Below, piece by piece: positions 41,461-49,325 of a DNA stretch of 64,000 bases. Source of the stretch: Streptomyces sp. 1331.2. Lineage in GTDB: Bacteria > Actinomycetota > Actinomycetes > Streptomycetales > Streptomycetaceae. Each line of letters opens with the position of its first letter. Within the stretch, counting starts at the first letter, position 1. Under the pieces are notes generated by a model. The model was not told where the DNA came from, searched no databases, and was given only the letters and a program-made list of their open reading frames with translations. The stretch lies in contig NZ_OBMJ01000001.1 in assembly GCF_900199205.1 (NCBI RefSeq), positions 4,095,001 to 4,159,000 on the forward strand, given 5' to 3'. The position numbers were made by a program, and so were the translations under genes.

Positions 41461-41548
41461 CTCAACCCCCTAGGAGTGCAGCCCTGTCGGGCTACTTGGA
41501 GATGACGCTAGGGAGCTGATCGTCGGCTGTCCACGAGAGGTGGGAGGA

Positions 41549-41571
41549 ATTCCTGTATCGGACTAAAGATC
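41549..41571 (-). promoter_or_regulatory. Promoter/operator motif, copy A
   Basis: On the minus strand it begins GATCTTTAGTC and ends CAGGAAT, 89 bp upstream of the 73-residue gene. It matches copy B upstream of the NUDIX gene. Confidence 0.55.
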
Positions 41572-41606
41572 AAGGTCGAGTGGTCTGCTTCGGCGGGTCT
41601 TGCCAG

Positions 41607-41640
41607 TTCGCCCCGCCGAGCGAGGGCTCGGCGGGGCGAA
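41607..41640 (-). terminator. Terminator after the secreted-protein gene
   Basis: TTCGCCCCGCCGAGC and its perfect 15-bp complement around loop GAGG, 18 bp beyond the stop at 41659. Confidence 0.85.
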
Positions 41641-41658
41641 GGGCGGTGCGGGGTTGGT

Positions 41659-42342
41659 TCAGCTCACGAACTCTTCGTCGCCGTAGCGGACATCGGCGGT
41701 GTTCCAGTCGACGCCGAGGGACTGGGTGAACTTCTGGGCCAGGGGCAGGTCGGCGAGCGGGGCGATCAGGGTGAGCTTTCCGTCGAGGGAGACCGAGCCG
41801 CCGCCGAGTTCGTCCCGGGCTTCGGGGTCGGCGAGCAGTGCGTCGTGGAGCTTGGTCGCGGACACGCCCGGGGCCTGGATCTCGACCGCGTCGGTTTCCG
41901 GCGAGGTGCGGGGGAGGCAGCGGAAGGTCAGGACCGCCTCCTGGTGGTACTGCTTGGCAATCACGCCGGCGATGTGGTGCAGGCCGTCCCGGCTGACCCT
42001 GTTGACATCGAACTCGCGCGAGCGTTCGTAGGTCGCGCGCTTGAGATCGCTGGACCAGAAGACGCCGTCGAGCAGCTTCGAGGCGCCGGGCCGCGCGCCG
42101 TTGGCGCGGATGATCCCGCGCACCTCGTGGTCGAAGCGGGTGAGGCGGGTGTTGAGCCGGGGGTCGGCCGGGTCGGTGATGATCGCGGTGTTGTTGGTGG
42201 CGAAGATCTCGCCTGCCGGGCAGGAGCGATTCGCCGGGCTCGCCTGCGCGGTGCCCGTTCCGCCCACAACCCCCAGCGTCAGGGCGGAGATGGTGACGAG
42301 GACGGGGACGCGTAGCCGTCGTCGCACGATGACGTTCTTCAT
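41659..42342 (-). CDS. Secreted protein of unknown function
   Basis: 227 residues from MKNVIVRRRLRVPVLVTISALTLGVVG. A signal peptide with cleavage near TAQA-SP is followed by a mature part with two cysteines (RSCPAG and FRCLPR) that may form a disulfide. Segments GLHHIAGVIAKQYHQEAVLTF and SVSLDGKLTLIAPLADLPLAQKF suggest an alpha/beta fold; I do not recognise a family. It is flanked by two terminator hairpins and thus monocistronic. Confidence 0.75.
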   Translation of the reverse strand: MKNVIVRRRLRVPVLVTISALTLGVVGGTGTAQASPANRSCPAGEIFATNNTAIITDPADPRLNTRLTRFDHEVRGIIRANGARPGASKLLDGVFWSSDLKRATYERSREFDVNRVSRDGLHHIAGVIAKQYHQEAVLTFRCLPRTSPETDAVEIQAPGVSATKLHDALLADPEARDELGGGSVSLDGKLTLIAPLADLPLAQKFTQSLGVDWNTADVRYGDEEFVS

Positions 42343-42383
42343 GGCCTGGTCAACGAGCCTTGGCGAGGTTCGTTGCGCGCGGC

Positions 42384-42426
42384 CCACCGCACAGGAAGTC
42401 GGACGGGCCGACTTCCTGTGCGGTGG
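42384..42426. repeat. Dispersed palindrome, copy 3 (terminator)
   Basis: Perfect 19-bp arms (42384-42402, 42408-42426) with loop ACGGG, and the same AGGAAGTCGG/CCGACTTCCT core as copies 1 and 2. It lies 8 bp after the stop of the DUF397 gene. Confidence 0.85.
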
Positions 42427-42433
42427 TGGGTGG

Positions 42434-42625
42434 TCAGGCGTGGTGGTCGAATTCGCCGGCCTTGAGGGCGTGGAGGAGGGCGGTGAAGGTGCCGGGGGCG
42501 GTGCGGAGGATGAGGTGGCCCTCGTCGGACTCGCGGAGTTCGACCGTCCCATTCGCGGCGCGAACCTCGACGCAGTTGTCGCTTGCGCCGGAGTAGCTGG
42601 ACTTCTGCCAGGCGGTGCTGGGCAT
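42434..42625 (-). CDS. DUF397 domain protein
   Basis: 63 residues: TAWQKSSYSGASDNCVEV, VELRESDEGHLIL, FTALLHALKAGEFDHHA. A complete DUF397 protein, a small partner of XRE/DUF5753 regulators (toxin-antitoxin-like or co-regulatory roles have been proposed). A paralogue sits immediately upstream. Confidence 0.92.
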   Translation of the reverse strand: MPSTAWQKSSYSGASDNCVEVRAANGTVELRESDEGHLILRTAPGTFTALLHALKAGEFDHHA

Positions 42626-42650
42626 TCTGGCCTCCGGGGGATGGGTGCTT

Positions 42651-42682
42651 CGGCCCCTCGCGCTCGATCGCGCGAGGGGCCG
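42651..42682 (-). terminator. Hairpin between the two DUF397 genes
   Basis: CGGCCCCTCGCGC and GCGCGAGGGGCCG form a perfect 13-bp stem with loop TCGATC, 7 bp after the upstream DUF397 stop. Confidence 0.8.
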
Positions 42683-42688
42683 GAACGA

Positions 42689-42880
42689 TCAGGCGTGGTG
42701 GTCGAACTCACCGGCCTTGAGGGAGTGGAGGAGGGCAGTGAAGGTGGCGGCGGTGGTGCGGAGGATGGTTTCGCCCTCGTCGGACTCGCGGAGTTCGACC
42801 AGCCCGTCAGCGGTGCGGACCTCCATGCATGCATTGCTTGAGCCCGAGTAACTGGACTTCTGCCATGTGGAGTCATCCAT
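42689..42880 (-). CDS. DUF397 domain protein
   Basis: 63 residues, MDDSTWQKSSYSGSSNACMEV...LRESDEGETILRT...HSLKAGEFDHHA. About 70% identical to the downstream copy by eye, so a recent tandem duplication. The ATG overlaps the XRE stop by 8 bp, so the two are coupled. Confidence 0.92.
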   Translation of the reverse strand: MDDSTWQKSSYSGSSNACMEVRTADGLVELRESDEGETILRTTAATFTALLHSLKAGEFDHHA

Positions 42881-43736
42881 GCTTGCTCTCGATCTCCTTC
42901 TTAATGCGCCGGATGAAGTCCCGTGACTCCTCCTCCGAGAGGGCAACGGATGCCATCCGCCTGAGGATCTCGCGGTAGCTGGCGAGCTGTGCGGGGGAGT
43001 CGAAAATCAGACTGTTGTGACTGGTGTCGATCTGAAGCGTATCCAGCTCGGCCACCGGACCCTCTGCGTAGGTGAAGTTCTCGCTTGGGCCGGGCAGGGA
43101 CTCGACATCGAAAGGCACTGCGCGGATCGAGATCCCCGGTTGTTCCGAGTGCTTGATGAGGACATCAAGCTGGTCTGCGAGAACCTTCGGGCCGCTGAAC
43201 TGCATCCTGAGTGCTGCTTCGTGAATGAAGGCGCGGATGGGCGTTGTATTCGGGTGGACAATGTGCTGGCGTTGCATGCGGAAGTTCAGGCGAACGTCGA
43301 CCTCGTGGTCAGGCAAAGGTGGAATCGCTCGCGCGAACACCGAGGCGGCATAGGCCCTGGTCTGCAGAAGCCCATGGACGAAAGTGATCGTGTAGGTGGT
43401 GAGCTGCCTTGAGGCGTCTTCGAGCTCGGCGAGGTCGAGCAGATCCGTGGAGACTGTCCCCCGGTACTCCTCCCACCAGCCCTTCCTTCGCTCGGTGGCC
43501 ATCTCGGCAAGGGCTTCGATGAGGGGAGCGTTGGAGCAACTGCAGGCTGCGGCGACCGTGCGCAGACGTTCGGCGCTCACGCCGATCTTGCCGGTCTCCA
43601 TCTGTGTCACCTGAGTTGGCGCAAGGCCGAGCTCGCGAGCCAGCTGGCTGCCTCCGAGGCCGGCCTGCTCGCGCATCCGGCGCATCTCGGCTCCCAACCG
43701 GCGCTGGCGCAAGGTCGGTTCGCGGCGTAGCGGCAT
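42873..43736 (-). CDS. XRE-family regulator with DUF5753 domain
   Basis: 287 residues from MPLRREPTLRQRRLGAEMRR, chosen because AGAGGA precedes it; a start at 43784 would add 16 residues. HTH: GGSQLARELGLAPTQVTQMETGKIGV. DUF5753: TYTITFVHGLLQTRAYAASVF, RMQRQHIVHPNTTPIRAFIHEAALRM, SIRAVPFDVE. With the two DUF397 genes and the divergent RsbW-like ATPase it forms the conserved regulatory cluster known from streptomycete whi/bld-related loci such as abaA. Confidence 0.92.
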   Translation of the reverse strand: MPLRREPTLRQRRLGAEMRRMREQAGLGGSQLARELGLAPTQVTQMETGKIGVSAERLRTVAAACSCSNAPLIEALAEMATERRKGWWEEYRGTVSTDLLDLAELEDASRQLTTYTITFVHGLLQTRAYAASVFARAIPPLPDHEVDVRLNFRMQRQHIVHPNTTPIRAFIHEAALRMQFSGPKVLADQLDVLIKHSEQPGISIRAVPFDVESLPGPSENFTYAEGPVAELDTLQIDTSHNSLIFDSPAQLASYREILRRMASVALSEEESRDFIRRIKKEIESKHG

Positions 43737-43841
43737 GGTGTCCTCTCGGTGGGGCGCGTGGGACCAGTCTGCCGCGCTTCGCACGGAAGGGGGAATCTGC
43801 AGCGAGAGTGCCTACATATGAAGTCACGCTGCGCTATGGTC

Positions 43842-43866
43842 GATGTCACATCGATCCGACGGATCG
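43842..43866. promoter_or_regulatory. Two adjacent palindromes in the XRE/ATPase divergent region
   Basis: GATGT-C-ACATC (43842-43852) abuts CGATCC-GAC-GGATCG (43852-43866). They lie between the divergent genes, 106-137 bp from either start, where an autoregulatory operator is expected. Confidence 0.5.
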
Positions 43867-43978
43867 TCAGTAACGCCTATCCGTCGCACCGCAGAGCAGC
43901 CATGCCCTCGTGCCTGGCCTGGTTCACGGCGACGTATCCGCCGGTTCACCACCACCACACACGCCCGGGAGATCTCCC

Positions 43979-44344
43979 ATGCGTCACCTCAACACGCCCT
44001 CCCTCACCCTCACCCGCCAGTCCCTCCGCGACGCGATGATCCGCGCCGGGTGGCCGCCCTCCGCCACCTTCGACGCCGAACTCGCCCTCTGCGAGCTCCT
44101 GGTGAACGCCTGGCGGCACGGCCGCACCCCCGCGCCGATCGTCCAGATTCTCTTCCTCAACGCCGTCCTCCGCGTCTCCGTCTCCGACGAGAGCCCCCTC
44201 CTCCCCGACCAGGGGCCCCTCTCCCTCCTCGCCGAGTCCGGCCGTGGCCTGCAGCTCGTCGCCGGCCTCACCCGACGGTGGGGCGTCGACCCCCAGGAGC
44301 GCGGCAAGTCCGTCTGGTTCGAGTGCGAGAAGGGCGCCGCCTGA
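43979..44344 (+). CDS. RsbW/SpoIIAB-like ATP-binding protein (HATPase_c_2)
   Basis: 121 residues; GGAG 7 nt before the ATG. N box ELALCELLVNAWRHG, then VSVSDESPLL and G box GRGLQLVAGLTRRWGVD. These small GHKL kinases act as anti-sigma factors or regulators in streptomycetes and commonly sit opposite XRE-DUF397 genes. Its stop overlaps the next start (TGATG). Confidence 0.9.
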   Translation: MRHLNTPSLTLTRQSLRDAMIRAGWPPSATFDAELALCELLVNAWRHGRTPAPIVQILFLNAVLRVSVSDESPLLPDQGPLSLLAESGRGLQLVAGLTRRWGVDPQERGKSVWFECEKGAA

Positions 44345-44589
44345 TGTCCGTCCCCCGCCACCCGATGCTGCCGACCGACCCCCGGATCAGGCACTACACC
44401 GACGCCCACATCCGCACCCTCCTCGCCGAAGTCGACGAGCGGGGCCGCAAGTTCGGTCTGATCTGGCCCTCCGCCGGCACCGACCGGACCCTCGACGGCC
44501 GCGTCCTCGTCCGCTTCAACACGGCCCCGGCGTCCACCCTCCTCAATCTCCTCACCCTCCTCCTCGACGCCGAGCGCGAGACCTGGTGA
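44344..44589 (+). CDS. Small hypothetical protein coupled to the ATPase
   Basis: 81 residues starting MSVPRHPMLPTDPRIRHYTDAH, with IRTLLAEVDERGRKFGLIWPSAGTDRTL and a C-terminal helix LLNLLTLLLDAERETW. The frame is almost free of A/T in third positions. No family known to me. It overlaps both neighbours (TGATG before, GTGA after). Confidence 0.7.
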   Translation: MSVPRHPMLPTDPRIRHYTDAHIRTLLAEVDERGRKFGLIWPSAGTDRTLDGRVLVRFNTAPASTLLNLLTLLLDAERETW

Positions 44590-44702
44590 GGTTCCTGATC
44601 GCGACGGCCTTCGCGGTCCTCCTCTCCCTCGCCCTGGCGACCGTCGCCCTGGGCGTCGTCACCGCCCTCCGCGCGGCCCCGCCGCCCGACGAGGAAGCCT
44701 GA
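44586..44702 (+). CDS. 38-residue single-pass membrane peptide
   Basis: GTG start overlapping the previous stop (GTGA). MRFLIATAFAVLLSLAL is followed by further hydrophobic residues and a charged PPPDEEA tail: one membrane segment, N-in by the positive-inside rule. Almost every codon ends in G or C. Too short for usual gene finders. Confidence 0.6.
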   Translation: MRFLIATAFAVLLSLALATVALGVVTALRAAPPPDEEA

Positions 44703-44750
44703 CTGACCCGGTACGCGCGGCGGGTCGCGTGCACAGGCCCGCCGTGCCGG

Positions 44751-45278
44751 TCAGTCCCTTCCCCGGAACCTCTGCTCCACATTGCTGCGGACCGCCCGCG
44801 AAGCCGTCCCGGCGGCCGCCGCCAGGAACACGAAGTTGTACCCGATCTGCAGCATCACCACGAGCCGTGCCGCCTGCCCCGACGGCGTGATGTCCCCGTA
44901 CCCGACCGTCGCCATCGTCACGACCGTGAAGTACAGCGCGTCCAGCCGGGTCTCCAGCCCCGCGAACTCCGCCTTGTGCGAACCCAGCACGAAGTACGAT
45001 GCCGAGAAGATGTTCATCGCCAGGGCGATCAGGAACACCAGCCAGGCCACCGGCCGCTTGGCCGTCCCCCGCAGCACCCCGACGATCTTGACGACCATCA
45101 GCCAGCTCAGCGCCGCCAGGGCCCCCGCGAAGCCCAACCAGCTCACCAGCGGACGCCGGTCCCCGAACCACTCCAGCGGCAGCGTGAAGTACCCGACCAT
45201 CAGCAGCGTGAACGCGACCAGCAGCCAGGCCCAGGCCCGCAGGTCGGCGGGCGGCGGCGGGGGAGAGCTCTCGGACAT
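44751..45278 (-). CDS. Potassium channel family protein (Ion_trans_2)
   Basis: 175 residues. Three hydrophobic segments precede the pore loop VVTMATVGYGDITPSGQ, whose TVGYGD is the K+ selectivity filter, and a last segment (LVVMLQIGYNFVFLAAAAG) follows. No RCK/TrkA domain. Probably forms a tetrameric K+ pore. Confidence 0.92.
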   Translation of the reverse strand: MSESSPPPPPADLRAWAWLLVAFTLLMVGYFTLPLEWFGDRRPLVSWLGFAGALAALSWLMVVKIVGVLRGTAKRPVAWLVFLIALAMNIFSASYFVLGSHKAEFAGLETRLDALYFTVVTMATVGYGDITPSGQAARLVVMLQIGYNFVFLAAAAGTASRAVRSNVEQRFRGRD

Positions 45279-45694
45279 CCCGCCCAGCCTCCATCGACAC
45301 CGCCCGAGACGCGCGCCCGCGTAGACCGATCAGGCGAGTCCGGCTCGCCGAGCCACCCGCCGAGCCGCCCGCCGAGCACCGCGCCGATCCGCCCCCCGGC
45401 CCGCAGGCCCCCACCGTACGGCGCCCAGCCCGGTAGCGGCGGTGGTGGTGGCGGGGGCGGCAGCTCGGTGGAGCCACCAGGCCTCATGTCGTCCGGCGCG
45501 GGCGGGGTGGGCGGGAATGGCGCGGGCAGTCCGACGGTGGCAGCGGAGCCGCCGGGGCCTTCGCCACGTGCCTGGGGCTGAAGGTGACCCCCGCGCGCAG
45601 AGATCTACGCCTCCCGAGGGATGCCGTCGCCGCGCGCGGACAGCGGAAAGCCCCCGGTGGGATCACCAGGGGCTTTCCGAAGAACGGGGAGAAC
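45279..45694. other. Intergenic region without a convincing gene
   Basis: 415 bp. A minus-strand frame of 95 codons (45200-45487, Pro/Gly/Arg-rich) overlaps the channel start and has no domain, so I do not call it. The region also carries GGTGGTGGTGGCGGGGGCGG simple sequence and, near its end, the tatA terminator. Confidence 0.5.
45645..45678 (-). terminator. Terminator after tatA
   Basis: GGAAAGCCCC..GGTG pairs with CACC..GGGGCTTTCC (one mismatch on each arm, loop GGAT), 17 nt beyond the tatA stop. Confidence 0.85.
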
Positions 45695-45961
45695 TCAGGT
45701 GGTCTCGGGCCGCTTGGTCTCGGTGGTCTCGGTGGCCTTGGTCACGTTGGTCGGCGTGACGGCCGGGCGCTCGGTGCTCTGCGCGGTGCCGGCGTCCGCC
45801 GGGGTCTCGTCCTCGCGCATGGCCTTGGTCTCGGCCTTCAGGATGCGCATCGACTTGCCGAGGCCGCGCGCCATCTCGGGCAGCTTCTTCGAACCGAACA
45901 GCAGGATGACGACCGCCAGCACCACGAAGATGTGCCAGGGCTCAAGACCGTTCCGCAGCAT
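45695..45961 (-). CDS. tatA: Sec-independent protein translocase subunit TatA/TatE
   Basis: 88 residues. One N-terminal membrane segment ([15 protein letters not shown]) followed by the [18 protein letters not shown] amphipathic helix and a polar, Thr/Glu-rich tail, the standard TatA layout. TatA oligomers form the translocation path for folded twin-arginine substrates. tatC is not adjacent, so this is probably an additional or separately located copy. Confidence 0.93.
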   Translation of the reverse strand: MLRNGLEPWHIFVVLAVVILLFGSKKLPEMARGLGKSMRILKAETKAMREDETPADAGTAQSTERPAVTPTNVTKATETTETKRPETT

Positions 45962-46189
45962 CCCTGGCCACCGGTCCCTTCTTGTCTAGAGTCATGGCGG
46001 GCTAGCGCCCGTGCTGGCCAGTATGCCTGGCCCTCACGGCGAACGGATACACCGGCCGGGAAACGCTGGCCAAAAACCAGGTGCCGCCACGGAGTGGAGC
46101 GCACGCCCGAAGGCGGTGGCGGGCCAGGTCGGGCGGCAGGCGGTCGGCGGGCGAGCCGCGCGGTCCACCGGCGGCCCGCCCCGGTCCGA

Positions 46190-46759
46190 TCAGTAGACGA
46201 ACGGCACCAGCCGCTTCGACACCAGGCGGTACTGCGCGTACTCGCTCCCCAGCGAGTCCAGCAGCAGCCGCTCCTCGGCGGCGATCCGCCAGCCGTACGC
46301 GGCGAGCAGCAGCGCCGCGACCACCAGGGCGGCCGCCCAGCTGCCGGTGCCGAGCGCGTAGCCGATCCAGACCAGCAGGCTGCCGGCGTAGCCGGGGTGG
46401 CGGATCAGCCGGTACGGGCCGCTGCGGACGACGCGCTGGGCGTCCACGGTGCGCAGGGTCCGGGTGTAGTACGCGCCCAGGGTGCGCATGCCCCAGGCCC
46501 GCAGCGCCAGCCCGGCGGCCACCAGTGCGACCCCGAACCAGCGTGCCCGGTCGGGCAGTTCGCCGATCGAGGCGCGGTCGGCCAGCACCACGACCAGCAC
46601 CGAGGCCAGGTAGCAGCCGAGCAGCAGCCGGGTCGAGCCGCGGTCGCGGCGGTCCGCGCGCCAGCTGCCGGCGGCGGCGTCCTCGCGGCGGCGCAGCAGC
46701 AGCTCGTAGGCGGCCCAGCACAGGACGCCGAGGAGGGAGAGGAGGGTGGGCAGGGACAT
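46190..46759 (-). CDS. Isoprenylcysteine/phospholipid methyltransferase-like membrane protein (ICMT/PEMT type)
   Basis: 189 residues, about five membrane segments. The SAM-binding signature of the family is seen in GPYRLIRHPGYAGSLLVWIGYAL and AAEERLLLDSLGSEYAQYR. In bacteria these proteins methylate lipids or small hydrophobic acceptors; the substrate is unknown. Two mutually exclusive hairpins lie 66-112 bp upstream of its ATG. Confidence 0.88.
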   Translation of the reverse strand: MSLPTLLSLLGVLCWAAYELLLRRREDAAAGSWRADRRDRGSTRLLLGCYLASVLVVVLADRASIGELPDRARWFGVALVAAGLALRAWGMRTLGAYYTRTLRTVDAQRVVRSGPYRLIRHPGYAGSLLVWIGYALGTGSWAAALVVAALLLAAYGWRIAAEERLLLDSLGSEYAQYRLVSKRLVPFVY

Positions 46760-46824
46760 GCGGCGGCTCCCGGCGGTCGGAGGGACGTTTCCACGGTCCT
46801 CCGGGCGGCCCGCCGGTGCATGCG

Positions 46825-46871
46825 CCCGGGGGTGGATGCGCCGCCGTCCACCCCCGGGTGGACGGCGGCGC
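46825..46871 (-). terminator. Two overlapping, competing hairpins
   Basis: Stem A pairs 46825-46836 with 46847-46858 (12 bp, CCCGGGGGTGGA). Stem B pairs 46838-46850 with 46859-46871 (13 bp, GCGCCGCCGTCCA). They share 46847-46850 and part of the loop, so only one can form at a time. They lie 24 nt after one methyltransferase stop and before the next start: terminator or attenuator. Confidence 0.7.
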
Positions 46872-46894
46872 GGCCGCTCAGCCCAAGCGGACGC

Positions 46895-47530
46895 TCACGC
46901 CGGGCGCCGCGCCAGCAGGTAGCCGCGCCGGGTGGGGGCCTCCTCGGGCAGGCCCTCCCGTTCCAGCCGCACCTCGACGGTGAACCCGGCCCCGGCCAGC
47001 AGGGCGGCGACGGCCTCGGTCTGCAGGAAGTGGAAGTCCACGTCGACGGTGTGCCCCCACCACTCCTCCATCCGTCGCACCTCGGTGCCCAGGTGGAAGG
47101 AGACCAGCAGCACCCCACCGGGCCGCAGCACCCGCAGCACCTCGGCGAACGCGGGCGCCAGCTCGGCCGGCTCCAGGTGGATCACCGAGTACAGGGCGAC
47201 GGCGGCCGCGAACTCCCCGTCGGCGGCGGGCAGCGCCAGCAGGTCGCCGGTGCGGAACGCGGCCCGCGGCTGCTCCCGCCGGGCCAGCTCGATCATCCGC
47301 GGGGACAGGTCGATCCCCACCACCTCGGCCCCGCGCCCGGCCAGCCACCCCGCCACGTGCCCGGGCCCGCACCCGAGGTCCGCCACCACCCCGCCGGCCG
47401 CCTCCTCCAGGACGACGCCCAGCAGCGCCCGGTCCACCACCTTGAAGGCCAGCTCACCCCCGATCCGCCCCAGGTACTCCTCAGCCACCGCGTCGTAACT
47501 CCCCCGCACCCGCGCATGATCGGCAGTCAT
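46895..47530 (-). CDS. Class I SAM-dependent methyltransferase
   Basis: 211 residues from MTADHARVRGSYDAVAEEYLGRI. SAM site VVADLGCGPGHVAGWLA, acidic loop VVGIDLSPRMIE, then TGDLLALPAADGEFAAAVALYSVIHLEP and VLRVLRPGGVLLVSFH. Complete methyltransf_11/25-type protein; the substrate is not predictable. ATG 47530 is preferred over 47629, which would add 33 Arg/Pro-rich residues. Confidence 0.9.
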   Translation of the reverse strand: MTADHARVRGSYDAVAEEYLGRIGGELAFKVVDRALLGVVLEEAAGGVVADLGCGPGHVAGWLAGRGAEVVGIDLSPRMIELARREQPRAAFRTGDLLALPAADGEFAAAVALYSVIHLEPAELAPAFAEVLRVLRPGGVLLVSFHLGTEVRRMEEWWGHTVDVDFHFLQTEAVAALLAGAGFTVEVRLEREGLPEEAPTRRGYLLARRPA

Positions 47531-47661
47531 GCCGCCCACCCTGGCACGGCGGGCCGAGGAGCGAGGGCGGAACGGCCCCGGCGATCGCGCCTCCGTCGGC
47601 ACGGCGGAGGTGCTTGCCATGATCCGCACGCGTCACCACTGATCGGGCCTGAACACGGCAC

Positions 47662-47692
47662 AGAGCCCCCACCCGGGGTGGGCGGGGGCTCT
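47662..47692 (-). terminator. Terminator after the MFS gene
   Basis: AGAGCCCCC and GGGGGCTCT close a stem with one internal mismatch, 40 nt beyond the MFS stop. Confidence 0.75.
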
Positions 47693-47731
47693 CGATGACT
47701 CGCGTGGACCGGTCCGTTGCGGCCGGGCGGG

Positions 47732-49303
47732 TCAGACGGTGACGGCCTCGGGCGCGGCCTCGTTCTCGGCCCGGGTCTCGGCCGGTGCGGCGGCCGGGAG
47801 GTGGCGCATCAGGCGGTAGGCCAGGAGCGCGGCGCCGAGGGCGAAGACCATGCCGACCACGGCGGCGACGTGCAGGCCGTCGGTGAAGGCGGTGCGGGCG
47901 GTCTCCAGCAGGTCGGTGCCGAGCCGGCCGGGCAGGTGGGCGGCGACGGTGACCGCACCGCCGAGCGTGTCCTGGGCCGTCCGGGCGGCCTCGCCCTGGA
48001 GGCCGGCCGGGAGGGCACCGTCCAGCTGGTGGCGGTAGACCGCGGCGCCGGCCGCGCCGAGCAGGGCGATGCCGAGCGAGCTGCCGAGCTCGACGGCGGT
48101 CTCCGAGGTGGCGGAGGCGGCGCCGGCCTGCTCGACGGGGGCGGCGGAGACGACCATCTCGGCGGTCATCGTCATGGTGCCGACGGTCCCGGCGGCCAGC
48201 ACGCCCGCTGCGGTGAGGATGAGCGCCAGCGGGGAGTGCGGGCCGACCTGGGTCATCATCGCGAAGCCGGCCGCGCCGATCAGGAACCCGCCGCCCATCA
48301 GCACCGCCGGGCGGACCTTGCCGGCCAGCGCCGAGCTGGTCCCGACGGCCGCGCCGACGCCCACGCTGGGCACCAGCGACCAGAGCGAGGCGGTCAGCGG
48401 GCTCATGCCCTTGACCAGCTGCAGGTACTGCGAGGTGAAGAGGGAGAAGCCCATCATCGCGAACATCGCGATGGTGTTGACGCTGATCGCGCCGCTGAAG
48501 GTGCGGATCCGGAACAGGCTCAGGTCGAGCAGCGGGGCGGCGGCGGTGCGCTGACGCCACACGAAGGCGGCGGCGAGCAGCAGGCCGGCGAGGAGGGCGA
48601 GGGCGGGCTGCGGGCTCCAGCCGTCGACGGCCAGGGTCTTGACCCCGTAGACGAGCGGCAGGATCGCGGCCAGTGAGAGCGCGGCGCCGAGCAGGTCGAA
48701 GCGGCCGGTGCGGGCGGTGGAGCGGTACTCGGGGAGCAGGGCGGGCGCGGTCAGCAGCACCAGGGCCATCACCGGGACGGCGGGCAGGAAGGCCGAGCCC
48801 CACCAGAAGTGGTCGAGCAGGAGGCCGCCGGCGACCGGGCCGAGGGTGGCCCCGGCGGTGAGGACACCGCCCCAGGCGCCGAGGGCGGCCTGCCGCTGCT
48901 TGGGGTCGTGGAACATGGTGCGGATCAGCGCGAGGGTCGAGGGCATCACGGTGGCCCCGGCGGTGCCGAGCAGGGCCCGGGCCGCGATCAGCTGGTTCGC
49001 GTCGTGCGACCAGGCGGCCAGCAGCGAGGCGCCGATGAAGCCGCCGGCGCCGATCATCAGCAACCGGCGGCGGCCGATCCGGTCGCCCAGCGCGCCCATC
49101 GTGATGAGCAGCCCGGCCAGCAGGAACGAGTACATGTCCATGATCCACAGCTGCTGGGTGCCGCTGGGCGCCAGCGTGGTGGAGATGTACGGGACGGCGA
49201 AGAAGAGCACGCCCATGTCCATGGCGAGGACGAGGGTCGGGAGCAGGAGGACGGCCAGGCCGATCCATTCGCGACGGCCTGCGCGGCCGGTGGTTGCGGT
49301 CAT
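47732..49303 (-). CDS. MFS drug exporter, DHA2 (14-TMS, EmrB/QacA) family
   Basis: 523 residues with about fourteen membrane segments. Motif A appears as GALGDRIGRRRLL between segments 2 and 3, and motif C-like GVLTAGATLGPVAGG in segment 5, which marks antiporters. Closest in pattern to SmvA/QacA-type multidrug exporters. Divergent from a TetR gene, its likely repressor, with five 13-bp repeats in between. Confidence 0.92.
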   Translation of the reverse strand: MTATTGRAGRREWIGLAVLLLPTLVLAMDMGVLFFAVPYISTTLAPSGTQQLWIMDMYSFLLAGLLITMGALGDRIGRRRLLMIGAGGFIGASLLAAWSHDANQLIAARALLGTAGATVMPSTLALIRTMFHDPKQRQAALGAWGGVLTAGATLGPVAGGLLLDHFWWGSAFLPAVPVMALVLLTAPALLPEYRSTARTGRFDLLGAALSLAAILPLVYGVKTLAVDGWSPQPALALLAGLLLAAAFVWRQRTAAAPLLDLSLFRIRTFSGAISVNTIAMFAMMGFSLFTSQYLQLVKGMSPLTASLWSLVPSVGVGAAVGTSSALAGKVRPAVLMGGGFLIGAAGFAMMTQVGPHSPLALILTAAGVLAAGTVGTMTMTAEMVVSAAPVEQAGAASATSETAVELGSSLGIALLGAAGAAVYRHQLDGALPAGLQGEAARTAQDTLGGAVTVAAHLPGRLGTDLLETARTAFTDGLHVAAVVGMVFALGAALLAYRLMRHLPAAAPAETRAENEAAPEAVTV

Positions 49304-49325
49304 GGGGAAGACGGTACGGGCGTGT

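Noticed and set aside
38300..45300. Prophage or integrative element around the XRE modules
   Set aside because: No integrase, tRNA, att-like direct repeats or phage structural genes are visible; slightly lower GC alone is not enough.
45200..45487. 95-codon minus-strand frame upstream of the potassium channel
   Set aside because: Pro/Gly/Arg-rich, overlaps the channel start, has no clear ribosome-binding site and no domain.
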